The translations under genes and the position numbers were made by a program. This document shows, piece by piece, positions 22,978 through 35,252 of a stretch of 64,000 nucleotides of DNA. The notes under the pieces are model-generated. The model did no database searches. It was given only the letters and a program-made list of their open reading frames with translations, and had not been told where the DNA came from. Every line of letters starts with the position of its first letter. The stretch's first letter is position 1. This stretch comes from Toxonevra muliebris (taxonomy: Eukaryota; Arthropoda; Insecta; Diptera; Pallopteridae), in the NCBI GenBank assembly GCA_963691655.1, contig OY829326.1:91691235-91755234 (forward strand). The letters are read 5' to 3'.

Positions 22978-23545
22978 TACTGGCCAGATAAAAGTTACCA
23001 CCCCATACAAATCGCAGACAATTTTTATTTAAGTGTCATTTTTTTTGTTTTTGATATTTCTTGCTTTTTTTTGTATGCGTACTGTTGCCGTAACGGTTCT
23101 TAATAACGGTAAATGATTTTGACTGCTCTTTACTTTTAATTTTTGTCTCAGTTCATATTGAAGTGTGATAAAGATCACATTGCATAGATCAATGATTACT
23201 GAGTATGTTTACTAAGACGGTGCAACATGTCACACAGCCAGCGCCATAATCAATTTATTTCAGGAAATATTTAATGAGCGTATAATTTCACTTGATGAAC
23301 CCGTAGATTGACCTCCAAGATCGTGCTATTGAAGACTTTTTTAATATATTTCAAAAGGATATGTGAGGTCTACAGTGACAAACCAGACAATGGATGACTT
23401 GGAAGCCAACATTCACCGCGTTATTACCAATATACAGCCCAGCGGCTCAAAAAAATAGTAAAAAATTGGGCTCTCAAATTAGACTTTACTGGAACTTGCC
23501 GTGGCGCCTCTATGCCCAAAATCAAATTTAATTCTAATGGCTAAA
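22978..23545 (+). pseudogene. mariner-like transposase C-terminal remnant
   Basis: From about 23300 the plus strand carries, in three frames, pieces matching the end of a mariner-group transposase: PPRSC, EVYSDKPDN, TMDDLEANIHRVITNIQP and IVKNWALKLDFTGTCRGASM. The third catalytic Asp should sit just after PPRSC but a stop and frameshift fall there. A possible terminal repeat, TACAGTACTGGCCAGATAAA, begins at about 22976. The segment 23000-23290 has no recognisable coding. Confidence 0.55.
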
Positions 23546-23549
23546 GTTA

Positions 23550-25560
23550 TCTTTCCAATGAAGTCAATACCATGACCATTTAAACGGTTTGCATTTGTCT
23601 TAATTTAATGTAAATTAAATAGCGAAATATACATTAATTTATGTTCCTAAAGCTATAAATTCCTGGATTAACTTGTGAATGCTGAAAATCTTGAATACCG
23701 AAAAATGTTTCGGGATCGACATCCCTAGTATGTATGTATGTGTATAAAGTTACGTCATTCGCATCATTGATCTTTATATTGAAATTGTTTTTGAAAATTG
23801 TGGGCGCGTAATCTTTTTATTAAGTGTATATGTAACTATTTATGTATATATACATGTATTTACGGAAATAATATCGCTCATACGTCAGGTAAGCTCAATA
23901 TTGAATTTTCTCATCTGTTTGGAGCTGCACGCAAATAAATTTACACAAATATGTAGGTATAAAATTGAAAATTTAATTTCATGTCGAGCATTTTAAATCT
24001 TAATATATCTACACTTATAAACATACATAAATACACAGCCATGCGTTTACGTATGTACTTGTATATGTGTATGTGAGTGAGTATTAACAACATATGCACA
24101 AAAGCAAAAGAAAAACATTTTGCAATTCTGCCACTATTTCAAAAGTAAACCAAAGTGAACCCCTTTTTATTATTGTTGCTGTTATTATTGTTGTTGTTGC
24201 AAAAGGAGGATAAACATCAAAAATAGGTATATCAACGAAACCGCAAATCACTTTGCGATGCGACGCCGACGACGGCAATGACGACGAGGACGACGATGAC
24301 GCCTTTTTTGTGTCAAATAAGAAAGTTAACAATATCAGCTGGAATAATAACAACAACATCAACAAAGTATATATAACAAAAGGTGATTGTATCATATTGC
24401 TCATATAAACACACATGCACATAGAGAGAGAAAACCCAGGGAGAAAACATTTTGCCGGTACTATTCAAGCGGTAATAAAAATGGTGCGAAAAAATATGGG
24501 ATCACGGGACGCGTCCCATAGAGCTATGTATTCGGCTCAATACTATGGAATGCAATGTACTACGATATTTTTTTTGAATCTGGATCCGCCTGAAGATACT
24601 ATTAGAACTATTATCACAGTAGTCGACTATCGCTTCACACCCCAGCTATAATTAAAGTATCTATAGTATGTAGTGGTACTTATCGCCTTTGGAGACACTT
24701 TCAAGGAGCGTTTGCTAGTCGCCAGCGATATGAGAATAAGCGAGAGTCGCCACAGAACTGTAAAAAGTTGTTAGTGTTGCCAATAAAAAAAATCTTTACG
24801 ATTTGAATAAGAAACTGACTGAAATACCTTTCTTCCATTTGTGTCTTTAGCCTTGCTGCTGTTGTCTAAGCGATCCAAGAGACAACTTGAAATGATTTTT
24901 TCATTAAGACAATTAATGCTACATCTGCCTTTTTAAAATATTTTGCCGTTTGCTTCTAGCTTTTTTGGCTTTTTTCTATGGGAAGAACTGCTCCAAATCT
25001 TTCCCCTGTGATTTATGCACGAACTATAGCAACACCGTAGAGAAGCAGAAGCAAAAAAGCAATTTTCAACCACTTGTTGTTCAAATAAATAGCGTGAAAA
25101 ATAAAAATTGTTTGCTCTGTGTAGTAAAGGGAAATGAAAAAAAAAGTATAATATAAAACGCATATCCTTTCACAGGATATAAATGTGAGAGTGCAAAAAA
25201 TATGCAAAACAACAAAAACAAAAAAAAGCGAACGAAAAACCGAATGAAAAATAAATTGCTGCTGCTAGTCAGGCAAACACAGAAAGTGTGTGATGTGATG
25301 GAACAGGAAAAGAGAGGCAGAAGGAGCTGCACAAAGTGTGTGGCATATAAACTAAGTCACCTTTAGGCAAACAAACAGCAACATAACGTAGGAAAACACA
25401 CAAACACACATACAAATATGTATATACGACATACTTCCGCGAGCACACACTCATATGTATGTATATAATAAACACATGCACACACTTATATTACAAGTCA
25501 CACAAATACGTACACACTCTCACACATACAAATAAAAATATGCAAAGAGAGAAAGTATTA
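23550..25560. other. AT-rich sequence with microsatellites
   Basis: Contains a GTT/GTTGTT tract (about 24170-24200), a GACGAC-type trinucleotide patch (24260-24305) and ACACACA/ACATACA-rich sequence (25380-25530). ORFs here are low complexity and I assign none. Confidence 0.5.
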
Positions 25561-28500
25561 TAAGCTCATAGCAGACATGCTGGCATTGTGACTCATTTTT
25601 TTTATTTTTTATAATAATATAAATAGACGAAGGATACAAAGCTGACAGTGGAGGCAAAAAGAGAAATTTTTGTGAAGCGTAGTGCTATTGAAACGAAGAA
25701 ACGTTTTTCTTTTTTCTACTAAAATTATGCAAAAATAAAAAAGTGTTGCTCAAAGCAACAAGTGACATATAAATTTTTCACAAACAAATAAACACAAGCC
25801 AGAAGAAAACTAAAATAATTTTTAATGCTGATGCACAGTGTATCGAAATGATTAAAAGTTGTGCAGAAAAATCAATACTAACTAAATAATTACTCTGTGG
25901 ATTCTATATGTGCATCCCAGAAGAATTGCCATTTCTAATTGAGAAAAATTTGCTTAAGTTTTGATTTGCCACTGGACAGATGACGGCAGTCTTCCTAACG
26001 AAATTTTCGCTATTCTAGATGTAGAGTTTTGGGTAATTGTGAAAAGATGGCATTGCATAATTTGTTCTACAAATTAAAGAACATACAATTCTCTAGTCCT
26101 TGACGATCAATCAATTTTTTACTTTTTACACTATTGTTTACAAAAAGTTTTACACTCTTGTTTCAAAGACTAATATGTAACTAATTTTTTAGCACTTTTT
26201 TGCTCTAGAAAAATGTACTGAGGTTCTTTTTGGTACGCCACACAGTACGTCGTTCCATAGACAAAAATCAAAAAAGTAAGTGAAACCAAATCCAACAAAT
26301 TTGTTACCGTTTTATAGGTAAAAGCTAAGTTTTTGTTTTTTTAAATAAATTTTTTTTGTGAATGCTACAGCACTTTAAACTAATGATTTGTGTATACAAA
26401 TAATTGATAGCGAAGTTTTCGTTTGTAAGAGGTTCGCAAAAAAAAAATCTTAATATTACATTTGTAGCTAGAACAATATCAATGAAGATGCAAAAATTAA
26501 AAAATTGTGTAACTTTAAAAGTCATTAAAAAAAAATCCATGAAATTTTATATCAATTTTACCTAAGTAATAGAAAAATGTAAAATCGCGTCCGGTTTCAT
26601 CCGATTCTTGAAAATATTTAATTTTTCCGAAATGTGTAAGGCATCATATTGCTCTGGTTAGCGCCAATGTGTTTTAAATTTGGTTAACAAAAAAATGTCT
26701 ATATAAAAATTTGTATGCTTATATTTTTAAAACTAGTTAATTTAAGTTTTTCTAACTTTCAACGTGTATAACTTTTCGAACCTAGCTTATACATAGCAAA
26801 TAAGCAAAAAATCTTAAAAAAAAAGATTTAAGAAAAATTTGTAACGTGTACTAAAAATCTGATTTAATTTCTGAAATCAGCGAACGATTTATTGGTAATT
26901 TAGAAACCAAATTTTTAAATTTTTTTAAATTTATATTTTTAAACTATGTACTCTAAACAACATGAAAATATTTTTGAAAAAAGTAAAAAAAATATCCATA
27001 GAAAAGGAACCTGGCTATTCAAGATACTTAGATACTTTTTTTCTATACACTCCAGAAATCAGTAACTACTCATAAAATTTTGATTTAGTTGTTGAACCAT
27101 TGGCTGTAAAATTTGCATGAATAACTAAAAACTATACTGAGCAGCTACTTCCAAATACTATTGTTTTTTAATACTACATGTGCGAAAACTAGTAAATCAT
27201 ACTCATGCTCTTCTACGAAACAACGAAAAATGAACGCAATCAAAAACAAAAACGTAGAAAAAACAAACAAAGAAGAAAGTAACAAATTAATCCAAAGTTA
27301 AAATGAAAGTTTAAATGAAGTAATAAAATAAAATCGCCGGCTGTGCCGCGCATCATTGTCGCGCAACTTTCTTTCATTCTTTTTATGCTTGCATTCCATG
27401 CTTTAACTTTCTGCTACTAGCAACTACTTCTGCTTCGACTACTTCACGTTTCTTGGTCGATTCGTTCATCATATCCTTCCACCGGATCCCGTACCTCAAG
27501 TATTCATGTATACATCTAAAGTTTAAATACGCTACCATGTCCACAATTTCTTGTCGTAAATTAGTTTGGCACTTTGTTAAAGTGTTGCAATTTTTTATTA
27601 AAAAAAAAATAAAATAAAAAATAGCAGGAAAAGAAATATCCGCATAAAAGTATAAACAATAAATACACAAAGAGAAAGAAAGAAGGATATGCAAGTATCC
27701 TTGCAGAAGATTTAGTAAACAGCAAGTGAAATTGTAAATATGAAATGGAATCTTGAGCGCATACTTTTTGAAAAACGAAAAAATGTTTCTGATTTAATTG
27801 AAAGTTGTTTTACTTAGTTGAAAATGTTTATAAACTTCTTTGTAGAAAATGACATGCCATCATTTCACTAAGTTATGTGTAGCTCAAGGCTTTTACGAAA
27901 ACAATTTGAAAATCATAAAAATATTTTAAAATTGTTAAATTACTTAATACAATATTTCTTCTATACAGAGATATGAGATAACGTTTTGAAAATTAAATCA
28001 GCCTTCAGCACTTCAAAGTATGCTAAACAATCATTTTGTTTTTGTTTTTATTTATTTTTGTTTTGTGTTTATGTTAGGCAAAAGGCAAAGAGTAGCCTGG
28101 AGTATGTTTGTTTGCCCTCTAAAATATGCAGTGTTATGTTGTGATATTCTATGTTTGGATGTCCATAATCAAAACACGTAGAAGTATATATTTTGATATA
28201 AATATGTGGTGATAATTTGCAACTTCTGGAGAAACACTAAAGTTGTGAATTGATTTATACTTAGTTATATTGGTATTTTAAACTTCTGGTAGTTTTCGGA
28301 AAAGTTGCTGAACAAGTTACAAATATGCAACAGATTGTAACATTGCAAAATTTTCTTCTACTAACAATATTTCAGGTGTTATATATTATTTGTAATGTAA
28401 AAATTTAATTATAGATATTATTCACTGAATTTTTCATATCTTAAATGTAGAACAATCTAATTTTCAACTAATTTTACAATTTATTCTACTCGCTGAGTAA

Positions 28501-28900
28501 CTTTTACAACATTGAGGTGATCTGTTTATTATTATATGTTGTGAATATGGCTTTTTAAATATCGGTTTTTCTCAGTCAACATGTAACGAATTGTTCAATA
28601 TAAAATTTTAACTTCGAATCAGAGTGGCATTTGGTCACAGCAATCAACAGAAAAGAGATCAAAAAAGCCTTCAGTGTCAACGACCACTACAAATTGGCGA
28701 CAATCTGTTAAATAATGGTATCAGCAATAAAGCTATCATTGAAACATTTTCCTAAATCTGCGAAATAGCAATTGGGTTATCCGAATCGAACCGTAAACAA
28801 TGGCCCTTCGAGAGCGGGAGAGGGATGACTTGAATGCCAAAAAAAGCAGCGCACTATGAACGTAAACTCTCGATTTGTTGGTCAAAAGATTTTATAGATT
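25561..28900. other. AT-rich sequence, nothing recognised
   Basis: Poly(A)/poly(T) rich; no terminal repeat or protein similarity was found in either strand. Confidence 0.5.
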
Positions 28901-28924
28901 TTCTCTCGCTGAATTTGTGTGTTC

Positions 28925-28990
28925 GTTTATACGTTTTGTTACGTTGCGTTACGACCAGGAGGGAGGGGTCAAAATTGGTCAATTGTAACA
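28925..28990. repeat. short GTTACGTTGCGTTACG fragment
   Basis: GTTACGTTGCGTTACGACCAGGAGGGAGGGG resembles the reverse complement of 44205-44245 (TTACGTAACGCAG...CCCCCCTGGTCGG): a fragment of the same dispersed family as 17182 and 44200. Confidence 0.45.
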
Positions 28991-29492
28991 CTGCACTATA
29001 GGAAACTTTACCCAATTCGCCGGCTAAAATTAATTTTTTCGACTTGTCCGAAACTACTTTTTTTTTTTTTTTTTTTTTCATAAGCCAATACAACAAAGCA
29101 AATAAGTGTAAGTTCTGTTTTTATGCAAATCGATTTACCGTTGCACGAGCAGGTGTAAAATATGTTGCTTAGAACAAAATACAAAGTGCTATTTAATAAT
29201 TTGAAAAAAATAATAAATGGAGACAAATAGTGATAGTAAGCAGATTATTTATAAATTAGTTATGGTAAATAAATCCATATTATTGAAGTGACCTTATAGT
29301 GAAATGGTGCAATTTTAGAGTGGAATTTTTAATAGATTTTTGAAAAATTGCTTGAAATAAAATAATCAGGATTATTCAGTTATGTATTAGATTACTAAGT
29401 TTTGCACTACGATTTTTTGCGATTTTTGAAAAATTTTATTTTTTCTTAGACAACTACCGAATATCCAATTGTGATTAGTTTGTTGTATGGCG

Positions 29493-30399
29493 CACAGTGG
29501 TATGAGTATTTTTTTGACGGATTGGCATTAGAAATTTTTTTCTTAATTTCTATTCCTAAATATTTCATTAGCATATTAAAAAAAATTGGAGGAATTAGCT
29601 CATTAAATAATTGTGGGGTAAGTTGTCCAAATTGGTGAATGCCAAATACAAAGTGTTATTTAACTATGCTGTTTGCTGTTTAACTATGATTATAATCTTA
29701 AAACTATTTATTTATATGAAAGTGTTGTATATGTAGAATGCATTTCAAAATTTTTTTTTCGGAAACAAATTTGGTGCTTAGAAACTAAAATTTCAAAATA
29801 AATCTGTGCGATGCATTCTAGTATATAAAAATGTAAAATATATAATTTCTTAGCTGAAAAACAAAAAGAAAAAAGTTGGCTGCGGATAGCTGCGGATCCC
29901 ATTTTTGTTAACCTAACACTAAATGCATATTAGGGGGAAACTATTAAGAAATTGGTAGTTTTTAAGAGATTGAAAGTTTTTTGTAAAAAACCAAAAAAAA
30001 TATGAACAAAATATGAAACAATGAAAAACTGTATTTTATGATTTTCATTTTGATATCTTGGCTGCAACAGATTTTAGAGCTTTTTTAGTTTTTCCGTTGT
30101 ATGGGAGATGGGCGTGGCAGTTGACCGATTACGCCCATTTTCATAATTTTTCTTTTGCACGACCTAAGAGTGGCTCATGCCACTGCTGAGATGATTCCTA
30201 TATTTTATATTTTTTTTCACTATCTCATACCAAATTTTACAGCACTTCATATCACACCCTTATAGAATAAGTGGGCGTGGCAATATTATTTTCATGTGAG
30301 GGCGTATCCACCATCTAACAAACTTCTGGAACAAGTTTCATATCGATACCTCTATTTTTCGAATTTTGTCTAGTAAATTGGTTCGTATAGTGCACTGTA
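29493..30399. mobile_element. possible CACAGTG / CACTGTA-ended element
   Basis: CACAGTGG at 29493 follows GGCG, and an inverted terminus CACTGTA lies at 30393-30399, with GAATTTTGT (reverse complement ACAAAATTC) exactly 23 bp inside (30361-30369). Between them, 30090-30180 is an inverted relative of the repeats at 22733 and 41759 (GGGCGTGGCAGTTGACCG, CACGACCTAAGAGTGGC). The 29515-29630 part recurs inverted at 43262-43375. The flanks do not give a clean 5-bp duplication, so this may be two adjacent fragments rather than one element. Confidence 0.4.
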
Positions 30400-30634
30400 G
30401 CGGATGTGTTTATGGATCGCAGACGCGTTGTCAGCAGATTATGGCAAGTGAATATGTCGATAGCTTAGGTCGCTTTGTTAACTTATATTTATCAAAAACC
30501 TGGCTACTCCAGTTTCTATTTAAATTTCTCTAGAAGTGCCCGCCTCGAACTACAGAATGAACATTTATTTGAAAAGTAGAGAAGAGTAAAAAGTTACAGT
30601 CAGAACTGATTTGTTATTTTTCGCAGGGTTAATG

Positions 30635-30939
30635 CCCGAGTGAAAAATTTAAGTAGGGTCTATGTTGGAGTCATGTATGTCAATGCGATGTCGACCATGA
30701 TGTCGGTCATGAAGTCTCAAAGGCGTAAGCATCATAAATGGTCATGACGTCTTTCAAGTGAAAAATTTAGTCGGCCAGCGTAGGTCCGATGTCGGATTCA
30801 AGTCGGCCAGATCATATCGGCCACCGTATATCGGGCATATTTCGTTAGAATGTCCATTTCATATACGCTGACCGATATGCAGTGGCCGACATCTGTCAGA
30901 TGTCGAACCTACGGTAGCCGACTTAATTTTCCACTCGGG
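30635..30939. mobile_element. fold-back MITE, CCCGAGTG termini
   Basis: The left end CCCGAGTGAAAAATTTAAGT and the right end, reverse-complemented, CCCGAGTGGAAAATTAAGTC are near-perfect inverted repeats. Inside, further copies of the same words (AAGTGAAAAATTTAGTCGGC at about 30759) and GTCGG/CCGAC pairs make nearly the whole 305 bp able to fold on itself. No clear target duplication; superfamily unassigned. Confidence 0.7.
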
Positions 30940-31463
30940 TGGTGACGTAAATATCTATCAGGATATATAATTTCACGATAATATCTGTAATCGGTTCTAA
31001 ATTATAATATTTTGAAAATTTTCATTTGTATTGCAGTTAGGCGTGGTTAAAGACCGATGGATGTAATTTCTTGAGTAGTTTCATGGTAATGTCTGTGAAT
31101 TAAGCTTAAAATTATGTAGAAAGTTTGCATGGTGATAGCTTAATAGTTTCTTTTTCTGGTGTGAGACATTGCGATAACAGTCTGGGACATAGGTAGGGCA
31201 ATGGTCCGATCGTAAAATATTTTGTTGAAATGAGCACCGTTGATTAATGCCAAATTGAGTAAAATTTCAAAATTTTAGCCGGCTGTGCAGCGAGGGCGTG
31301 GACAGAAAATTAAAACTTTTCTAAAATATTTTTTTTTTTTTTTTGTATTCAAATTTCGGTTTTGGTAATTTATGTTTTTCGTTGGTAAAGATATATATAC
31401 CTACAAGTATATATTTAACTACGTTTCTTTTTTTTTCTCAAACGCAAAACAACGAAGGTCATC

Positions 31464-31501
31464 AGGCGTCTGGTGTCTTCATCGATGGATTATAGTGCCA
31501 A
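31464..31501 (+). other. candidate short exon with start codon
   Basis: A T-rich tract ends at about 31439 and CAG precedes 31464. The segment contains ATGGATTATAGTGCCAA followed directly by GTAAGTG, a strong 5' splice site. It would encode the first residues of a protein (MDYSA...) spliced to a distant exon outside the window or not recognised. This rests only on splice-site-like sequence. Confidence 0.2.
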
Positions 31502-32600
31502 GTAAGTGTTCTTAATGTGAAATTCAAATATAAATATATTAATAATAAAATGTAAAAAAACATAAAGCAAAAATACAAACTTTTATTTCCAAATTAAATT
31601 ATTTGTTCTGTTATTTTTTTCTTCTTGTGCAAACATAATTATTTGTTCAAAATATTTGTATGTTTTCTTGTTGACTTTAGTTCATGTTTAGTTTTTATTT
31701 AAGTGATATTTAACAGGCATAGAGAACGTTTGTAGTCAAAACAAAAACTGTGTATATATAAAGACAAGCGCAACTTTCCTTTAACTGCTATTCCCTTAAA
31801 CTACTCAGAGTATTCTCACCAAATTCCATCTTGTTTATGAAGACACATCAATTCGAAATGCGGGAAAGTAAATGGGAATGGATCGTCCCTTTTTCCACTG
31901 CGACGCTGATGTCGTCAGGCCCACAATTGATTGAAACCTTTAGGTTTAGGGCATTGGCCAGAAAGGAAACTCAACAAGTACGTGAAAAAGACTTGTGGAA
32001 AACATGAAGCAAAACATAAATTTTGCACAATCGAGTGGAGGAAAGTTGGAACAACCATAGGAACAATATATGTAAAAAACATTCAGCTTATTTAATCCTA
32101 TTCATCCCAGGCTTTTTTATAACGTAAAGTCCCACGTAGTGACTTAGAGTCACTATATAGATTTACCCTTTCTTCTCAACTTTTTTATTGGAGGGTAAAA
32201 AAAATATTTCTTGTTTTATATTCGTATATTTGGACTTTGTTAAGAATAAAAACCATAAAAATTATAAAAGAAGTTTTTGGGAAAGGCTGTAGAGCTTTTA
32301 GAATTTTGTACATTATAATGACCAAAATGCATGAAAGAGTAAAAATTCGAGAAAAAAATTTTAATTTTAAATTTTTTTTTTTTGTGGCAAAAACAACTAA
32401 GGTTTATTTTACCATGCAAAATAAACTTTTAGTTTAGAAAATACTTTTAAAAACACACTTGTTCACTAAGTATAAAAGGTGAAAATTTGAAACATTTTTG
32501 GAATTTGGGTTTATTTTTACTAAAGTCAAGTATACAGAATTTTCTTGTTCAGTGACCTATAGTAAAATTTCATGGGCAACATATTTCTTGAACATATTAA

Positions 32601-32684
32601 CCCTCTATCAACCCTCATAATGGGTCCAAAAATAAACTTTTTCGAAAAAGGCAAAAAAGACTCATAATGATGGGTGCCAAAGGG
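32601..32684. mobile_element. 84-bp TTAA-flanked miniature element
   Basis: TTAA-CCCTCTATCAACCC ... GGGTGCCAAAGGG-TTAA. The outer CCCT/AGGG pair and imperfect inner CAACCC/GGGTG match, and exact TTAA on both sides, suggest a piggyBac-type miniature or solo-end remnant. It lies within copy A of the larger piggyBac-like element. Confidence 0.45.
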
Positions 32685-33204
32685 TTAATATGTAAGAAGA
32701 CCATATTCTACGGAAAATTCGACTATAAATTACTGAACATACAAACAAGCTCTGATGCAAAACTAACAAGTTATCTTATGGTTTATTATACTTAATCTGT
32801 TAGAAATGAACAAACTTTGGGTCTACGTAAAAAAAAAAATTTGACGTATACTTTTGAAACGCCGAAACCCGTATAATTTTTTTTTCTCGAGTTCTATCAG
32901 CATCCACTTTCAGAACCATTTTATTTTTTAGTTTGTTGAACAAAAAACAAATCCACAGTATCACAATTTTTTTAACACCCGCCAACAATAATTCAAAAAC
33001 CATCAATCATCTTTTGTACACAATAGCAACCAAATTATTTATTGTAAATTATAGAGTTGCGTGAAATTGTACATTATAATGTTCAAATTTTTTAAAGATG
33101 TAAAACAATTTTTTTTAACAACTATTTTTTTAAGTTATTAATTTTTTATTATGAAATGAAGTTTTAGCTTTCGTTTTAAACTATAATAATTAAAAAAATA
33201 TATT

Positions 33205-33335
33205 TAGCTCTTGGTTATGATTTCAAATATTAGTAGCTTATATAGGATATTGAAAGATTAAGAACTATCACTAATGATGACTACACATATATGTAGTTCC
33301 TTTAGCCTGCAACACATTATTTAATGAAATAATTT
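33205..33335. repeat. dispersed repeat, inverted partner of 12010-12210
   Basis: The reverse complement aligns with 12010-12210, sharing TATTAGTAGCTTATATAGGA, AGAACTATCACTAAT and ACACATTATTTAAT. It ends a few bases before the TTAA that borders the MITE at 33347. Confidence 0.7.
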
Positions 33336-33346
33336 TATATGTTTAA

Positions 33347-33849
33347 CCCTTAAATACCCATTGGTAGTGACCAACCACTTCCGCGGCTGCCTGTGCCGCC
33401 ATTTTACGTTCGCCATTTAAAATAAACATCTGATCTTACTGTCTAAAGTTTTCTTTATCGATACGTATAAATAAGAATGGAAAAATGACAACTGTCGTAC
33501 AGTTACAGTTATTTTTAGCACGAAAAACATGTTTTGCAAAAATTTTAAACAACTAACTGAAAAAAAGGTGTTTTTATTTTCGAATTTTGTATAAAAAATA
33601 TATTGCCGTGTAGTCAAATTTGTGTCAGACGGTATGGGATAACACCAAATAACTGTTTTTAAAAATTATTGCGAATGTATCCAGATAATCGCCAAAGGTT
33701 ACTACAGAAGTCAACCATGTAAATTAAAATAACTGCATCTTAAACTAATTTATTTAAAAAAAACACGTAGAATAAACGTTGTTCGGAATCACAAATACTA
33801 CCTCTGGGTATGTTTTTAATTGAAATCGGACGTATTGGGTGTTTAAGGG
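33347..33849. mobile_element. piggyBac-type MITE (503 bp)
   Basis: TTAA at 33343-33346 and 33850-33853. The left end CCCTTAAATACCCATTGG and the right end, reversed, CCCTTAAACACCCAATAC form a TIR of about 16 bp with two mismatches. No coding. The ends differ from the host piggyBac-like element, so it is another family using the same target. Confidence 0.78.
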
Positions 33850-34589
33850 TTAAAATTCCCGATAGGTTTGAAATAAGAAGTAGTGAACTTTTTTTTTTAC
33901 AATATATTAGCCAAAAACAACTAAAGGGTTAACTCGGCTATTCTCATTTTATTCAATTTTTTTTTCTAAAATTTATTAAAATCTGATAAATAAACAACTA
34001 GAATAATATAATTTGGAAAAATATAAGTATAACCTCTATTTATTTTAAACGCAATTAGTGAAACAAAAACTTTTTATTGCAGATTTTACAGAATTGCTTT
34101 GATGCTCTTCTTTTCTCCCTCTCCGCCCTTTCAGTCCTTCTTTTTAGCATTTTGAACTTTTTAAGTATTTCATGTGAAATTTCGGCGATTTCGTTGCATA
34201 TGTTAGCTTTAAGTTGTTAAAGAGACTCTGGTATATTTGCATAAACCTGACTTTTTAAGTATCCCACAAGAAAAATTCAGGAGCGGTGTCTTCGATGTTA
34301 GCACTTTTTCAAACGGCATTTTGGTCTGTGCGAAGGTTGCGTTAACGTAACAGGTCTGGAGTTTATTACATGGGCTGTCAGATACCGTTTTGACAGCTGC
34401 TGTTATTGTTGTTCCAGTTCAACATCGGGTACCACAAAAAATCAACTTGTATAATAGCTTTATTTTTTTTTTGGCACATAACCTATTAAATGCTGCCCTC
34501 TACTTCTCTATTCTTATTAGGAAGAAAATAATTAAAATGCACCTTTAGAAAGATAGCTCTAAACTTGTAAAGTATTTTTTGGAAGCTAT

Positions 34590-34965
34590 ATTTCTCTTTG
34601 GCCATTCATATGGCTTACAGAGCTGTTCCACTCCATGCTGTGACAAGATTTAACTCTTAGCGCTGTCTTTCTTAGATATATACAGTATCCAATAGTAAAA
34701 TATCCGCTATCGCAAGTCCACGAAATGCTCATACCATATTTGTGTAGCCGTCTTCATTTATCAAGTTCCAAGGAGTTCCAATCGAAGTCAATTTATGATG
34801 CGATTCACGTACCGATACCATGGTCCTATAATCAAATGTCAAATAACGCGATAAATTGCTAAATCTATGTCTTGACATACAAGCACGGAACATCAAATTG
34901 CCGTATAAAGTATCATAAAACTCTCCATAATCGGCAATGCCATGTTTTTTACAACACATCGTTTC
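34590..34965 (-). pseudogene. piggyBac transposase fragment (copy A)
   Basis: The minus strand encodes IADYGEFYDTLYGNLMFRAC, MSRHRFSNLSRYLTFDYRTM and HHKLTSIGTPWNLINEDGY, the conserved block upstream of the catalytic core in piggyBac-type transposases (YGxxxF...MSxxRFxxLxRxLxFDD...). The catalytic aspartates that normally follow are absent; the frame ends soon after and the DNA continues colinear with copy B. Family proteins are about 600 residues, so only about 70 are readable. No activity is possible. Confidence 0.78.
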
Positions 34966-35252
34966 CTATTATTATTCCGGGTTTGATTTGTGTTACAGTA
35001 CCTATAACAATATACAAATGTATATTGTGGCTCACAGTCACTACGTGGGACTTTACGCAGTTTTTTGCTTATTTAATGATTTTTGACCAATAAAAAAAAA
35101 AAAACAAAAGAAAAAATCCATTTTTTTGAAGATAATCGGTAAATGAACGAATACATTAGGTCCTTGCCGTGAAAAAATAAGAAATCTGAAAAATATAACG
35201 ATTTTAATTTCAATAGTGACTCAAAGTCACTGCGTGGGATGAATAGGGTTAA

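Larger units (their letters stand above)
32096..35248 (-). mobile_element. piggyBac-like deletion derivative, copy A
   Basis: TTAA flanks both ends (32092-32095 and 35249-35252), the piggyBac target. The termini are TCCTATTCATCCCA (left) and CCCTATTCATCCCA (right, reversed). Just inside both ends lies a palindromic motif AGTGACT-N-AGTCACT, and GTAAAGTCCCACGT recurs near 32121 and 35041 in inverted orientation, like piggyBac subterminal repeats. Reading leftward from 35248 the sequence matches copy B (42543-43225) closely. Only a small transposase piece remains. Other TTAA-flanked elements and a dispersed repeat are nested inside, inflating the length. Confidence 0.75.

Noticed and set aside
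24240..24320. GACGAC-rich stretch as a coding acidic tract
   Set aside because: Simple trinucleotide repeat with no extended frame on either strand.
26245..26265. CACAGTACGTCG near 26255 as a Transib-like end
   Set aside because: Heptamer mismatch and no A-rich nonamer at 23 bp.
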